Position numbers and translations under genes: made by a program | In this document: positions 15,939 through 24,315 of the stretch, one piece after another | How positions within the stretch are numbered: position 1 is the first letter of the stretch | Layout: each line of letters starts with the position of its first letter | Source of the DNA: CAYTAP01 sp964435775 | GTDB taxonomy: Bacteria > Planctomycetota > Phycisphaerae > Tepidisphaerales > Tepidisphaeraceae | Length of the DNA: 26,134 bases | Direction of reading: 5' to 3' | Assembly: GCA_964435775.1 (NCBI GenBank) | Contig: CAYTAP010000047.1 | Span: 1 to 26,134, forward strand | Notes under the pieces: generated by a model | What the model was told of the DNA's origin: nothing | Seen by the model: the letters and a program-made list of their open reading frames with translations, nothing else | Databases searched by the model: none

Positions 15939-17747
15939 TCACAGCCGACTTATAAGCAGTTCCCTCTGAAAAATCATCTCCTTGGGCAAATCCCCCGCCA
16001 GCTTGAGGAACAACTCCTCCTGGCTGGCGATTTCATGCTTGAACTCCGCGTGATCGACCGTCTGCAACAACTCAAACTCCTCCTCGGACACATCAATGCC
16101 CGCAAGGTCAATGTCGCTCAGGCGCGGCATCCAACCCAGCGGCGTTTCCCGCGCGTAGGCCCGGCCGTGGCAGCGGTCGATGATCCATTTCAATACCCGC
16201 ATATTCTCCCCGAAGCCCGGCCAAAGAAACTTCCCCTCGCTGTTTTTGCGGAACCAGTTGACGTGAAAAATGCGGGGGCAATCGGTCATCTTTTTCCGCA
16301 TGCGGAACCAGTGAACCAGATAGTCACGGATGTTGTAGCCGATGAATGGAAGCATCGCCATTGGATCGCGCCGGACCACGCCTACCTGCCCCGTTGCGGC
16401 GGCGGTTGTTTCAGAACCGAGCGTCGCGCCCAGGTATACGCCATGAACCCAGTTGAACGCCTGAAACACCAGCGGCATCGTCCGACTGCGCCGGCCGCCG
16501 AAAATGAGCGCGGACACGGTAACGCCGTCGGGATCATTGGCGGCCGGATCAAGCACGGGATTGTTGGCCATCGGCGCGGTGAACCGGCTGTTGGGATGCG
16601 CCGCCTTCCTGCCGCAACCGGGCGTCCAGGGCTGGCCGGTCCAATCGATGCAGTGCGCCGGCGGTTCGGCTGTTTTGCCCTCCCACCAGACGTCCCCATC
16701 GGGCAGGAGCGCGACGTTGGTGTAGATCGTGTCCTTCGCCATGCACGCCATCGCGTTGGGATTGGTCTGCGCGTTGGTGCCGGGAACCACGCCGAAATAT
16801 CCCGCCTCCGGATTGATCGCCCGCAGTCGGCCGGTCGAGTCATCCACCCACATCCACACGATGTCATCCCCCACCGTTGTGATCCGCCAACCCTGTCGGG
16901 CGTATTGTTCGGGGGGAATGAGCATTGCAAAGTTCGTCTTCCCGCAGGCGCTGGGAAACGCCGCCGCGACGTAGGTCTTTTGCCCGTCGGGCGCGGTGGC
17001 GCCCAGCAGCAGCATGTGCTCGGCCATCCAGCCCTGCTGGCGTCCCAGGTAGCTGGCCAATCGAAGCGCCATGCACTTTTTCCCGAGCAGCGCGTTGCCC
17101 CCATAGCCGGACCCGAAGCTCCAGACCGTGTTGTCCATTGGGAAATGGCAGATGTAACGCCGCTGCGGGTCCTGGTCGCCGATGCTGTGCAGACAGCGTG
17201 TGAACTCATCACCGTCGCCCAATTGCTCCCATGCCACATGCCCCATCCGCGTCATCAGCCGCATGTTGACCGCGACATAAACCGAATCGGTCAACTCAAT
17301 CCCCACCTTCGCCCGGGCGCTGCCGATCGGACCCATGACAAACGGCACGACATACATCGTGCGTCCGCGCATGCACCCGTCGAAGAGTCCACGCAGTTTG
17401 GCGTACGCCGCCTTGTTGTCCATCCAGTTGTTCGTCGGACCGGCCATGTCCTCGCTGGGTGTGCAGATGAACGTCGATTGCTCGCTGCGGGCCACATCAT
17501 TGGGATTGCTTCGATGAAGATAACAGCCGGGGAGCTTCTCCTGGTTCAACTGGATGAATGTCCCATCCCGCACCCCTTCATCCAGCAACCGCTGATACTC
17601 CCCATCACTCCCATCGCACCAGACGATCCGTTCCGGTTTGCACATTTCGGCGCACTGCTTCACCCACGCACGCGCCCGCGCGTTGGCGCTCGCCGGGGCG
17701 TCATCATGTCGATTATTTTCACTGGCATGCTTCGTGGGTTCATTCAT
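15939..17747 (-). CDS. pckG: Phosphoenolpyruvate carboxykinase (GTP)
   Basis: It interconverts oxaloacetate + GTP and PEP + CO2 + GDP at the junction of the TCA cycle and gluconeogenesis. About 602 residues, as usual for the GTP form. Motifs are the substrate-loop region RTMYVVPFVMGP, the P-loop AAFPSACGKTN at 262-272 with the reactive Cys268 typical of the GTP class, GDDIVWMW at 293-300, and NPEAGYFGVVPGTN at 312-325; FGGRRSRTMPLVFQAFNW follows later. The start is the ATG at 17747, with AGGAG 6 bases upstream; an upstream in-frame GTG at 17765 is less likely. The first 20 residues are variable. It is divergent from the patatin-like gene, with about 95 bases between starts. Confidence 0.96.
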   Translation of the reverse strand: MNEPTKHASENNRHDDAPASANARARAWVKQCAEMCKPERIVWCDGSDGEYQRLLDEGVRDGTFIQLNQEKLPGCYLHRSNPNDVARSEQSTFICTPSEDMAGPTNNWMDNKAAYAKLRGLFDGCMRGRTMYVVPFVMGPIGSARAKVGIELTDSVYVAVNMRLMTRMGHVAWEQLGDGDEFTRCLHSIGDQDPQRRYICHFPMDNTVWSFGSGYGGNALLGKKCMALRLASYLGRQQGWMAEHMLLLGATAPDGQKTYVAAAFPSACGKTNFAMLIPPEQYARQGWRITTVGDDIVWMWVDDSTGRLRAINPEAGYFGVVPGTNAQTNPNAMACMAKDTIYTNVALLPDGDVWWEGKTAEPPAHCIDWTGQPWTPGCGRKAAHPNSRFTAPMANNPVLDPAANDPDGVTVSALIFGGRRSRTMPLVFQAFNWVHGVYLGATLGSETTAAATGQVGVVRRDPMAMLPFIGYNIRDYLVHWFRMRKKMTDCPRIFHVNWFRKNSEGKFLWPGFGENMRVLKWIIDRCHGRAYARETPLGWMPRLSDIDLAGIDVSEEEFELLQTVDHAEFKHEIASQEELFLKLAGDLPKEMIFQRELLISRL

Positions 17748-17842
17748 CGCCTGCTCCTGCATCACGCGCGCCTCGCGCTGTTCGCGGATTGATCTTCAAC
17801 CACTCATATTCCCCCACGCACGCTTCGCGTACAATCCCAACC

Positions 17843-19228
17843 ATGCCCCATCGCCTTTCCTCGCGTCGTTTGCGCCGGCGCTGCGCCAATCTCGCGGTGT
17901 TCATCACTCTTGTCGCCGGTGGATGCACGTCGGTCAACATCCCCTTGAATAGCATGAGCGTACCCGGTTCGCAGCGCATCAAAAATGATGCCCGCGCCAC
18001 GATGACTGATGCCCCTCCGTCCCGCGCAAGCCACGCGCCCCGCCGCCCGGCCGACGACGATGGCTATTTCGTCGGCATCGCCATTTCCGGCGGAGGATCG
18101 CGCTCCGCCAATTTCGCCGCCGCCAGCCTCTTTCAACTCGAACGCTTCGACTTGCTCAAATACGTCGATTGCATCTCCGCCGTCTCCGGAGGCGCTCTCA
18201 CGGCGGCGTATTATTGCCTGAACGACCAGGATTGGAATCCAGCCAATGTGCAGAAAAAGCTGACCTACGCCTTCGCCTCGGACATCATCGGCCAAACCCT
18301 CCTGCCCTGGAACTGGTTCGCATTGACACTGACGGACTATGACCGCTCCGACCTGCTGGCCGAATCCCTGCAACGCGAGCTCTTCACGCGCGACGGCAAA
18401 CCGTTGACCTACGCCGACCTGCGAACCGACCGCCCGCAGCTTCTGATCAACGCGACCAATCTCCAGTCCGGCCAGCGCTTCGTCTTCTGCAACGAATCCT
18501 TCGACGAGATCAACTCCGATCTTTCCAAGTACCCGATCGCCTACGCCGTGGCGGCCAGCGCGAGCTTTCCCCTGGTCTTTCACCAGGTCACGCTGCGCGA
18601 CTTTTCGACGATCTATCCGCAATATCGCCACCTGATCGACGGCGGCGTCACCGACAACCTCGGCATCACCACGCTGGTTGAAACCTACGAGAAACGCACC
18701 ACTGCCGCGCGGGAACAAGGGCTTGCCAACCCCTACCCCAATGGAGCGATACTGATCATCATCGACGCGCGAACGCGTTTTGACGCCAAACTGTCGGACA
18801 AGGGGGACATCGGTTTCATCGAAAGCCTGAAGACCGGCGCGGGATTGACCAGCACCGCGCTGCTTGCCCGCGCGGGGTCGGCGACGTTCGCGGATTTGAT
18901 CGTCAGCCATTCCCCCGACGACGTGACGGCCAAAACGCTTCGTGAGCAAATCCAGCAACTCGAGGATACCGGATTCATCGTGCTGAAGGACCAAAGCGGT
19001 GAAATGGTCGAGGTCCTGCACCTGGCGTTGCCGCGCGTTCATCAGTTGAAGAACCTGCCGTTCGCCAGCTTCAGCGAAAGCCTCAACAACATTTCCACCT
19101 ACTTCAACATCAGCGACACCGAGGCCTATCACCTGTACCAGGCGGCCGACATTCTCGTCGATCAACTCTTCGCCGGACATCTGCGCGATATCTCCCAGGC
19201 CCTGCATGCCCCAACCACGCGTCCATGA
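17843..19228 (+). CDS. Patatin-like phospholipase lipoprotein
   Basis: 461 residues from the ATG at 17843; the open frame extends further upstream into pckG, but the lipoprotein signal fixes this start. The lipobox LVAGGC gives Cys28 as the lipidated residue. The patatin domain begins near 75: the oxyanion loop SGGGSRS at 82-88, nucleophile Ser115 in ISAVSGGALTA, and the catalytic Asp266 in LIDGGVTDN (DGG). The Ser-Asp dyad is complete, so it is probably an active acylhydrolase of membrane lipids facing the periplasm. The C-terminal 190 residues have no motif I recognise. The name patatin-like is firm; the substrate and role are not. Confidence 0.9.
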   Translation: MPHRLSSRRLRRRCANLAVFITLVAGGCTSVNIPLNSMSVPGSQRIKNDARATMTDAPPSRASHAPRRPADDDGYFVGIAISGGGSRSANFAAASLFQLERFDLLKYVDCISAVSGGALTAAYYCLNDQDWNPANVQKKLTYAFASDIIGQTLLPWNWFALTLTDYDRSDLLAESLQRELFTRDGKPLTYADLRTDRPQLLINATNLQSGQRFVFCNESFDEINSDLSKYPIAYAVAASASFPLVFHQVTLRDFSTIYPQYRHLIDGGVTDNLGITTLVETYEKRTTAAREQGLANPYPNGAILIIIDARTRFDAKLSDKGDIGFIESLKTGAGLTSTALLARAGSATFADLIVSHSPDDVTAKTLREQIQQLEDTGFIVLKDQSGEMVEVLHLALPRVHQLKNLPFASFSESLNNISTYFNISDTEAYHLYQAADILVDQLFAGHLRDISQALHAPTTRP

Positions 19229-19366
19229 TGAGGGGATATTTCGCACCGGCATCTTGCGGGCGGCCGGGCGCGCGAAAACAGAGGGAAGCCTTCGCACTTT
19301 GCCGAAATAATAATTTTCGTCCCGTGAGTCGGAATGTTGCAATGCTGTCCAAAAACTCGACCAGAC

Positions 19367-19395
19367 TTGCAGGAACCGCGATTATCGCGTTTTAT
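19367..19395 (+). promoter_or_regulatory. Candidate promoter with palindromic operator for the small lipoprotein
   Basis: TTGCAG (19367-19372), a 17-base spacer and TTTTAT (19390-19395) form a moderate sigma70-like promoter. The spacer contains the perfect inverted repeat CGCGAT-T-ATCGCG (19377-19389), placed where a bound protein would block RNA polymerase. The boxes match the consensus only partly, so this is a suggestion. Confidence 0.3.
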
Positions 19396-19462
19396 TGGAT
19401 GTCGGATTCATTGCCGTCATCGCCCGCCGGGCGAAACCGTCAATTCATTTAAGGAGCCACCC

Positions 19463-19873
19463 ATGCATGCATCGCGCATCGCCGCATTGTGTCTGACCGC
19501 CGCCGCAACCGTTGGCCTGGCCGGCTGCGCCGCCAAGCCCAAAGCCCCTGCGACCCCCGCGCCTGTGAGCGTGGACAGCGCCCGTCACTCGGCCACCGAA
19601 CTTCAGGCCGCGTATCAGAAGAGCAACCCCAACGCGAAGGTCGGCGTGGTCCTCGCGGTGAAGAGCGGATCCTCACTCGCCGCCGTCGGGCATGTCAACG
19701 TGAAGGACTTCAAGGCGGGCGACGTCCTCAGCTTCGTGGATGGCGCGCAGAAGGTGGTCGCCAACGGGCGGGTCAACGACATCGACGGCAACCTGCTCGT
19801 CGTCAAATATGATCTCCTGCCCAGCGGCGGTCGGGCGCCTCAGGCCGGCGATCTTGCGATCAAACTGAAGTAG
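19463..19873 (+). CDS. Small putative lipoprotein, unknown function
   Basis: 136 residues; the ATG at 19463 follows a strong AAGGAG. The signal peptide ends in the lipobox GLAGC (Cys22). A Pro/Ala-rich linker (AAKPKAPATPAPVS) leads to a domain of about 100 residues with repeated beta-strand-like segments (AKVGVVLAVKSGSSLAAVGHV, GDVLSFVDGAQKVVANGRVNDIDGNLLVVKYDL). The 'GDVLSFVDG...VANGRV..I.GNLLVVKY' pattern suggests a small beta-barrel, but I do not recognise a family. It lies 26 bases before maf and may be co-transcribed with it. It is probably anchored in the envelope. Confidence 0.8.
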   Translation: MHASRIAALCLTAAATVGLAGCAAKPKAPATPAPVSVDSARHSATELQAAYQKSNPNAKVGVVLAVKSGSSLAAVGHVNVKDFKAGDVLSFVDGAQKVVANGRVNDIDGNLLVVKYDLLPSGGRAPQAGDLAIKLK

Positions 19874-19899
19874 CGACTCCCGCTCGACACAGATGCGCC

Positions 19900-20508
19900 A
19901 TGCCCACCGTCCCGCGCCTCATTCTCGCGAGCGCATCGCCGCGTCGAAAGGAGTTGCTCAGCGCGGCGGGCTACGCGTTCAGCACCGACCCCGCCGACAT
20001 CGATGAAGCCGTCTATCAGCGGCTGAAGCTTCTTCCGGTCGATCTGGCGAGGGAACTGGCGATCGCCAAGGCCGATGCCATCTCACCGAGGCATGCGGGG
20101 GACGTACTCCTGTCGGCCGACACCGTGGTGGCGTTTGGCGATGAAACATTGGGAAAGCCCGCCGACGCGACACACGCCAGGGCCATGTTGTCGCTCCTGA
20201 GCGGCACCACGCATCTGGTCATCACCGGCATCGCCGTCATTCACGCTGGGGGACATTTTTCCCGCCACTTGTGCGTGATGTCGGCCGTCCGGATGCGCCG
20301 CCTGTCGCAGATGGAAATCAACAACTATATCGCCACCGACCAGTGGCGGGGCAAGGCCGGCGGCTACGGGATTCAAGACCCCGACCCCTTCGTTACTCGC
20401 CTCACCGGATCGCACACCAATATCGTCGGGCTGCCCATGAAAGCCGCCCGTGAACTGCTGGACGCCGCCGGAATTCCCGCGCCGCCGGAATCCATGTCGT
20501 TCGATTGA
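19900..20508 (+). CDS. maf: Maf-family nucleoside triphosphate pyrophosphatase
   Basis: It hydrolyses non-canonical or modified NTPs (dTTP/UTP/CTP type by family) to the NMP and pyrophosphate, as nucleotide-pool cleaning and possibly septum control. 202 residues. Motifs are ILASASPRRKELL at 8-20 (substrate-binding Ser and Arg), the catalytic Asp74 in SADTVV with LGKP at 84-87, and TDQWRGKAGGYGIQD near 146-160. The last motif resembles the YhdE subgroup (dTTP/UTP pyrophosphatase) rather than YceF, a guess from wording. It follows the small lipoprotein gene by 26 bases and converges on prfB with 36 bases between stops. Confidence 0.92.
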   Translation: MPTVPRLILASASPRRKELLSAAGYAFSTDPADIDEAVYQRLKLLPVDLARELAIAKADAISPRHAGDVLLSADTVVAFGDETLGKPADATHARAMLSLLSGTTHLVITGIAVIHAGGHFSRHLCVMSAVRMRRLSQMEINNYIATDQWRGKAGGYGIQDPDPFVTRLTGSHTNIVGLPMKAARELLDAAGIPAPPESMSFD

Positions 20509-20544
20509 AATGCGGTCCCGGTGGGAGGTGCGCCTGACGCCGCT

Positions 20545-21661
20545 TCAATGCCCCGCCGCCTGTTTGCGGCGAAGCTCGGCGTCGATGAACAGATCAAGCT
20601 CGCCGCGATCGAGCACGCTTTCCACATTGGTCGTTTCAACGTTCGTGCGGTGATCCTTCACGCGCCGGTCGTCCAGCACATAGCTGCGGATCTGGCTGCC
20701 AAAGCCGATGTTCCCCTTTTCGCCGACGATTGATTTCATCTCCGCATCGCGCTTGGCCTGCTCGATGGTTTCCAGCTTGCTTTTGAGGATCGACAGCGCC
20801 AGTTGCTTGTTCTGCTGCTGGCTGCGCTCGACGGAACAGGTGACTTGAATGCCCGTTGGTTTGTGAACAATCCGCACGGCGGTCGCGACCTTGTTCACGT
20901 TCTGGCCACCCGGGCCGCTGGCGCGAACAAACGCGACGATGTCCAAATCCTTGTCGGGAATCTCCAATCCCGCATCGCGCCCCACAAACTCCGGAACAAC
21001 ACCGACCGACGCGAAGCTCGTCTGCCGCTTCCCCTCGGCGTTGAACGGGCTGGGACGAACCAGCCGATGCACGCCCACTTCCGCCCGCAAATAGCCGAAG
21101 GCGTATTCCCCCTTCACATGCAGCGTCACGTTCTTGATCCCCGCCTGCTCGCCATATTGCCGATCCACCTCGCTGACATCCCAGCCGCGATGCTGGAAAT
21201 AATAGAGGTACATCCGCAGAAGCATTTCCGTCCAATCCTGCGCCTCGGTGCCACCCGCCCCGGCCTGAATCGTGAAAAAACAGTTGAGATGATCGTTGCG
21301 TCCATTGAGAAGCGCCTGAAGCTCCGCCTTCTCCCCGCGCGCTTCCAAGCCCGCCAGCATCGAGTCCGCCTCGTCGAGCGTCTCCCGATCCTGCGCTTCC
21401 TCCCCCAGTTGATGCAGCGCGCGAACATCCTCAACCCCCGCCAGCACCTGCTCCACGGGGTCGATCGCGGCCTTGAGGACCTTCAACTCGGAAACAGTCT
21501 CCTGCGCGACTTCGGGATGATCCCAGAAGCCGGGCTGACCCATCTTTTCCTCAAGCTCATGCTTTCGGGATTGTTTTGCAGGCAAGTCAAAGAGAGTCCC
21601 GGAGGGCGATCATCCGGGATGAAAGGTCTTCGATGGCCTGAGAGAGGTTCTCATGGATCAT
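20545..21661 (-). CDS. prfB: Peptide chain release factor 2, with programmed +1 frameshift
   Basis: It recognises UGA and UAA stops and triggers peptide release. The gene is split over two frames. A 24-codon zero frame (ATG 21661, MIHENLSQAIEDLSSRMIAL and four more residues) ends in CTT TGA at 21592-21587. After a +1 slip on CTT the reading continues GAC TTG CCT (Asp25, Leu26) to the stop at 20545, giving about 371 residues (E. coli RF2 has 365). The anticodon-like SPF is at 204-206 (VRPSPFNAEG) and GGQ at 251-253 (GPGGQNVNKV), both at the E. coli RF2 positions. No SD precedes the ATG. It is an intact gene, not a pseudogene. It converges on maf. Confidence 0.95.
21586..21592 (-). promoter_or_regulatory. 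prfB programmed +1 frameshift site (CTT TGA C)
   Basis: Read on the minus strand, CTT-TGA-C follows 23 codons of zero frame, as in E. coli prfB. The ribosome pauses at UGA when RF2 is scarce and slips +1 on CUU to read GAC, so RF2 autoregulates. The upstream stretch CTCCGGGACTCT has only a weak SD-like GGGA, placed farther from the slip site than the AGGGGG of E. coli, so stimulation may be weaker here. Confidence 0.92.
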
Positions 21662-21668
21662 GCACGAC

Positions 21669-21677
21669 AGTGTAACA
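21669..21677 (-). promoter_or_regulatory. Extended -10 element directly before prfB (possible leaderless start)
   Basis: On the minus strand TGTTACACT fits the extended -10 pattern (TGn then TACACT against TATAAT, 4 of 6). It ends 7 bases before the prfB ATG, so transcription would begin at or next to the start codon. No good -35 is present, as is common with extended -10 promoters. The missing SD agrees with a leaderless mRNA. Confidence 0.4.
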
Positions 21678-21736
21678 GATCGGCCCCGGAGGAAAAGGAC
21701 TTTGCGCATCTCAACGCGAGCAAAAAATAAAGAAAC

Positions 21737-21879
21737 CACAAAGCCCCGAAGGCCACAAAGAGGTGATTGGACTGAAGAACACTGCTCTGACACCCCGCAG
21801 TGTTCCACTCGATCAAAAAACAGATGCGCGAACATCACGAGAGCGGCAATAGTGTCGAGCGCCTCTTCGTGGCTTTGTG
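21737..21879. repeat. Inverted pair of CACAAAGCCxCGAAG repeats
   Basis: CACAAAGCCCCGAAG (21737-21751) recurs in reverse orientation at 21865-21879 (CTTCGTGGCTTTGTG) with 14 of 15 bases matching; a partial third unit, CCACAAAGAGG, follows the first copy. CACAAAG/CGAAGG runs are a recurrent kind of intergenic repeat that often gives spurious ORFs (from memory). The pair flanks a separate hairpin. Confidence 0.6.
21777..21805. terminator. 9-bp stem-loop, possible transcript end of the PilZ gene
   Basis: GAACACTGC (21777-21785) pairs perfectly with GCAGTGTTC (21797-21805) across an 11-base loop. It lies about 150 bases beyond the PilZ stop. No clean U-tract follows on the minus strand, so intrinsic termination is uncertain; it may be part of the surrounding repeat element. 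Confidence 0.35.
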
Positions 21880-21952
21880 CCTTGGCGACGGATTTCATCC
21901 GTGGCGTTTCCTTCGCCGCAAGCATCAGCAACGAGGGGACCACAAGCGTGGC

Positions 21953-22366
21953 TCACTTTGCCGCATCCATCAGCGCGCGAAGGATCGCCTCAGGCCCCAC
22001 ATCGTCCGGCCCGCTCAAAACGCCGCTGAACTCCGCGCCCACCTTGTACTCGCCGGTGGTTCCATTCGCCGCGCAATGCCGCACCGTGTAGAGCACGAGC
22101 AGTGTCTTGTCGATGCACAGCTCGGTGAGAAACTGATCCCCCGCCGCCATCGGCGTCTTGCTGACCAGGCACAGCCCACCCGGCGAGCAATCGACCAGCC
22201 GCACGCTGATGAAAGGCTCGTCCTGATTCTCAGTGCTCGGACGAATCCCAATCCACTTGTCGCACGCGATGCGCTCTTCGCGTCGGCGGTCGTCGCCGTG
22301 CCGGGCCTGACCCTTGAAATCCGATAGCGTCAATGCACGTCCCTGTCGCTTATCATGTGGTTCCAT
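21953..22366 (-). CDS. PilZ-domain protein (probable c-di-GMP receptor)
   Basis: 137 residues from the ATG at 22366; an in-frame GTG at 22396 is less likely. A stand-alone PilZ domain binds the second messenger c-di-GMP and passes the signal to motility, surface or polysaccharide systems. The two binding motifs are intact: RxxxR at 28-32 (RREER) and DxSxxG at 59-64 (DCSPGG). Beta strands follow (GLCLVSKTPMAAGDQFLTELCI, TVRHCA, EYKVGAEFSGVL), and an acidic C-terminus. The first 25 residues are polar and variable. No partner gene is adjacent; the gene lies between thiC and prfB on the same strand, with its own spacers, so the output is unknown. Confidence 0.88.
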   Translation of the reverse strand: MEPHDKRQGRALTLSDFKGQARHGDDRRREERIACDKWIGIRPSTENQDEPFISVRLVDCSPGGLCLVSKTPMAAGDQFLTELCIDKTLLVLYTVRHCAANGTTGEYKVGAEFSGVLSGPDDVGPEAILRALMDAAK

Positions 22367-22504
22367 ACCACCATCATCGTAAATCCGGGGTGCCACACTT
22401 TACCTTGGTATCCAAATTTGATTATCGGACGATGATGCGTTTGGTTACTTCGTGCAAACGATGAACCATTCTTCCCAGAAATGGCCGCTCGAATCGTCGC
22501 CGGA

Positions 22505-24238
22505 CTACAGTCCGCTTTCATTCACCGCCACGCCGTGCGCCTTGAGTGTGTTGATCTGCACGACTTTGGCTTGATCGGCATCGGCGACGTTGTCCGAATG
22601 GCACGCCGCCTTTTTCCCGTGATGAGCCAGCCGGTGAATCTCCTCCTGCGACAACACCCCGCGGGCGGTCAGGATCTCCTCCCCGGCCTCGCTGATTCCC
22701 GGCGAAGCCATTGCCTTCCGGGCCGGCTGTGAAGCTTCCTCCTTGCCCGAATAGAACTCCTGAATCTCCTTGCTGATCCGAACCGAGCACCAGTCATGTC
22801 CACACATCGCGCAAAAGTCGGTGTCCACCTCGAGGTCTTCGTCGTGGTACGCCCGCGCGAGGTCGGGATCGAAGGACAGGTCAAAATGTCGTTGCCAGTT
22901 CAAGGCCGCCCGCGCCTTGGTCAGTTCATCATCGCGGTCACGCGAACCGGGGATGCCCAGCGCCACATCGGCCGCGTGCGCCGCGATTTTGTATGCCACA
23001 CATCCCTGTTTCACATCGTCCTTCTTGGGCAATCCCAGATGCTCCTTGGGCGTGACATAACAAAGCATCGAGGCGCCGTGATACCCGGCGGCCGTTGCGC
23101 CGATGCAACTGGTGATGTGGTCGTAGCCCGGAAAGATGTCGGTCACAAGCGGCCCGAGCACATAAAACGGCGCGCCATGGCACAGCCGTCGCTGAAGTTT
23201 CATGTTGTATTCGATTTGATCAAACGGCACGTGGCCCGGCCCTTCAACCATCACCTGCACACCCCTGGCCCAGGCGCGCTCGGTCAATTCTCCGAGTGTC
23301 GCCAGTTCGCGCAGCTGCGCTTCATCCGACGCATCAGCCAATCCGCCCGGTCGAAGCCCGTCGCCCAGCGAAAAGCTGACATCGTATTCGCGCATCAAAT
23401 CGCAGATGTCGTCGAAAATCTCATACATCGGGTTCTGCTTGTTGTGATGGATCATCCACTTGGCCAGCAGCGACCCGCCGCGCGAAACGATGCCGATCAG
23501 GCGCTTGCGGGCATACGGCACATGCTCGCGGAGCACGCCGGCATGAATCGTGAAGTAATCGACGCCCTGCTTCGCCTGGTTCTCCAATTCCTTGAGGATC
23601 ATCGAATACGACAGCTCCTCGATCGTCCGTCCGATGATCATCGAATAAATCGGCACGGTGCCGATGGGCACCGTCGATTCCTGAATGAGCCGCGTGCGGC
23701 ACTCATTGAGGTCGCCCCCGGTCGAAAGATCCATAACCGTATCCGCCCCCCACCGCTCGGCCCAGCGCAGCTTTTCCACTTCCGCATCCGTCCCGCTGCT
23801 CACCGGAGACGCCCCCATGTTGGCGTTGACCTTCGTCAGCCCCGCGCGTCCGATGCACATCGGCTCAAGCTTGTACTTCAGATGCACCTTGTTGGCCGGG
23901 ATGATCATTCGCCCCGCCGCCACCTCCACGCGGATCTGCTCGGGCGTCAGGTGGCTTTCGCGCAGCGCCACGCGTTTGGCCTCGGCGGAGATGGCGCCGT
24001 CGCGCGCCTCCTCCAATTGCGTCTTGTGTTCGCGGTCCAGATCGCGCGCAAAATTCATCGCCGTCAGATCGCTCACCGGCGGCATGCCCGGCGTGTCCGG
24101 CGAACTGTAGCTGTACGCGCTGCCCACCCGACCCGGCAACGCAAACGACCCCGGCGAAGTGCCCTGCCGCTCCGTGGATGGATTGTCCCCCAAGGGCGGC
24201 AACACAAACGACCGATCAGCCTCACGCACCTGCGCCAT
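22505..24238 (-). CDS. thiC: Phosphomethylpyrimidine synthase ThiC
   Basis: A radical-SAM-type enzyme that converts aminoimidazole ribotide to HMP phosphate, the pyrimidine part of thiamine. 577 residues from the ATG at 24238, with AGGAG 6 bases upstream (MAQVREADRSF). The open frame reaches back to 24415, but that part is the riboswitch leader and is not translated. The core includes GRAGLTKVNANMGASPVSSG, EKLRWAERWGADTVMDLSTGGDLNECR, MVEGPGHVPFDQIEYN and LGPLVTDIFPGYDHI. The C-terminal [4Fe-4S] ligands are Cys476, Cys479 and Cys484 (CAMCGHDWC, the CxxCxxxxC of ThiC). It is controlled by the TPP riboswitch upstream. No other thi gene is in the window. Confidence 0.97.
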   Translation of the reverse strand: MAQVREADRSFVLPPLGDNPSTERQGTSPGSFALPGRVGSAYSYSSPDTPGMPPVSDLTAMNFARDLDREHKTQLEEARDGAISAEAKRVALRESHLTPEQIRVEVAAGRMIIPANKVHLKYKLEPMCIGRAGLTKVNANMGASPVSSGTDAEVEKLRWAERWGADTVMDLSTGGDLNECRTRLIQESTVPIGTVPIYSMIIGRTIEELSYSMILKELENQAKQGVDYFTIHAGVLREHVPYARKRLIGIVSRGGSLLAKWMIHHNKQNPMYEIFDDICDLMREYDVSFSLGDGLRPGGLADASDEAQLRELATLGELTERAWARGVQVMVEGPGHVPFDQIEYNMKLQRRLCHGAPFYVLGPLVTDIFPGYDHITSCIGATAAGYHGASMLCYVTPKEHLGLPKKDDVKQGCVAYKIAAHAADVALGIPGSRDRDDELTKARAALNWQRHFDLSFDPDLARAYHDEDLEVDTDFCAMCGHDWCSVRISKEIQEFYSGKEEASQPARKAMASPGISEAGEEILTARGVLSQEEIHRLAHHGKKAACHSDNVADADQAKVVQINTLKAHGVAVNESGL

Positions 24239-24315
24239 GACCAACTCCTGATTCTTGAAAAACAATCGGTGATGAACAACCGGAAATGCCGTGCGATGTG
24301 AATGGGCCACGACAA

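Larger units (their letters stand above)
21662..21952. other. Intergenic region with inverted repeats, no gene supported
   Basis: This 291-base spacer separates prfB from the PilZ gene. An open frame across it (minus strand, joining the prfB leader) has no family likeness before the prfB start and runs through the repeats, so I reject it as a gene. It holds the prfB promoter candidate, a pair of inverted CACAAAG-type repeats, a 9-base-pair hairpin, and a small ACGGAT-TTC-ATCCGT hairpin near 21890-21905. Confidence 0.6.

Noticed and set aside
15837..17792. 651-codon plus-strand frame opposite pckG
   Set aside because: It is antisense to a strongly conserved gene; long antisense frames are common in GC-rich DNA and the translation shows no domain.
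20545..21661. prfB as a frameshifted pseudogene
   Set aside because: The shift is at the exact CTT TGA C recoding site and all functional motifs downstream are intact.
21587..21943. A 118-codon minus-strand open frame taken as a separate gene
   Set aside because: Its last 24 codons are the real zero frame of prfB; the upstream part crosses intergenic repeats and has no family likeness.
22796..24301. 501-codon plus-strand frame opposite thiC, and similar long frames opposite the patatin-like, E2 and TPR genes
   Set aside because: They are Arg/His-rich shadow translations with no motif; the opposite strand encodes recognised families.
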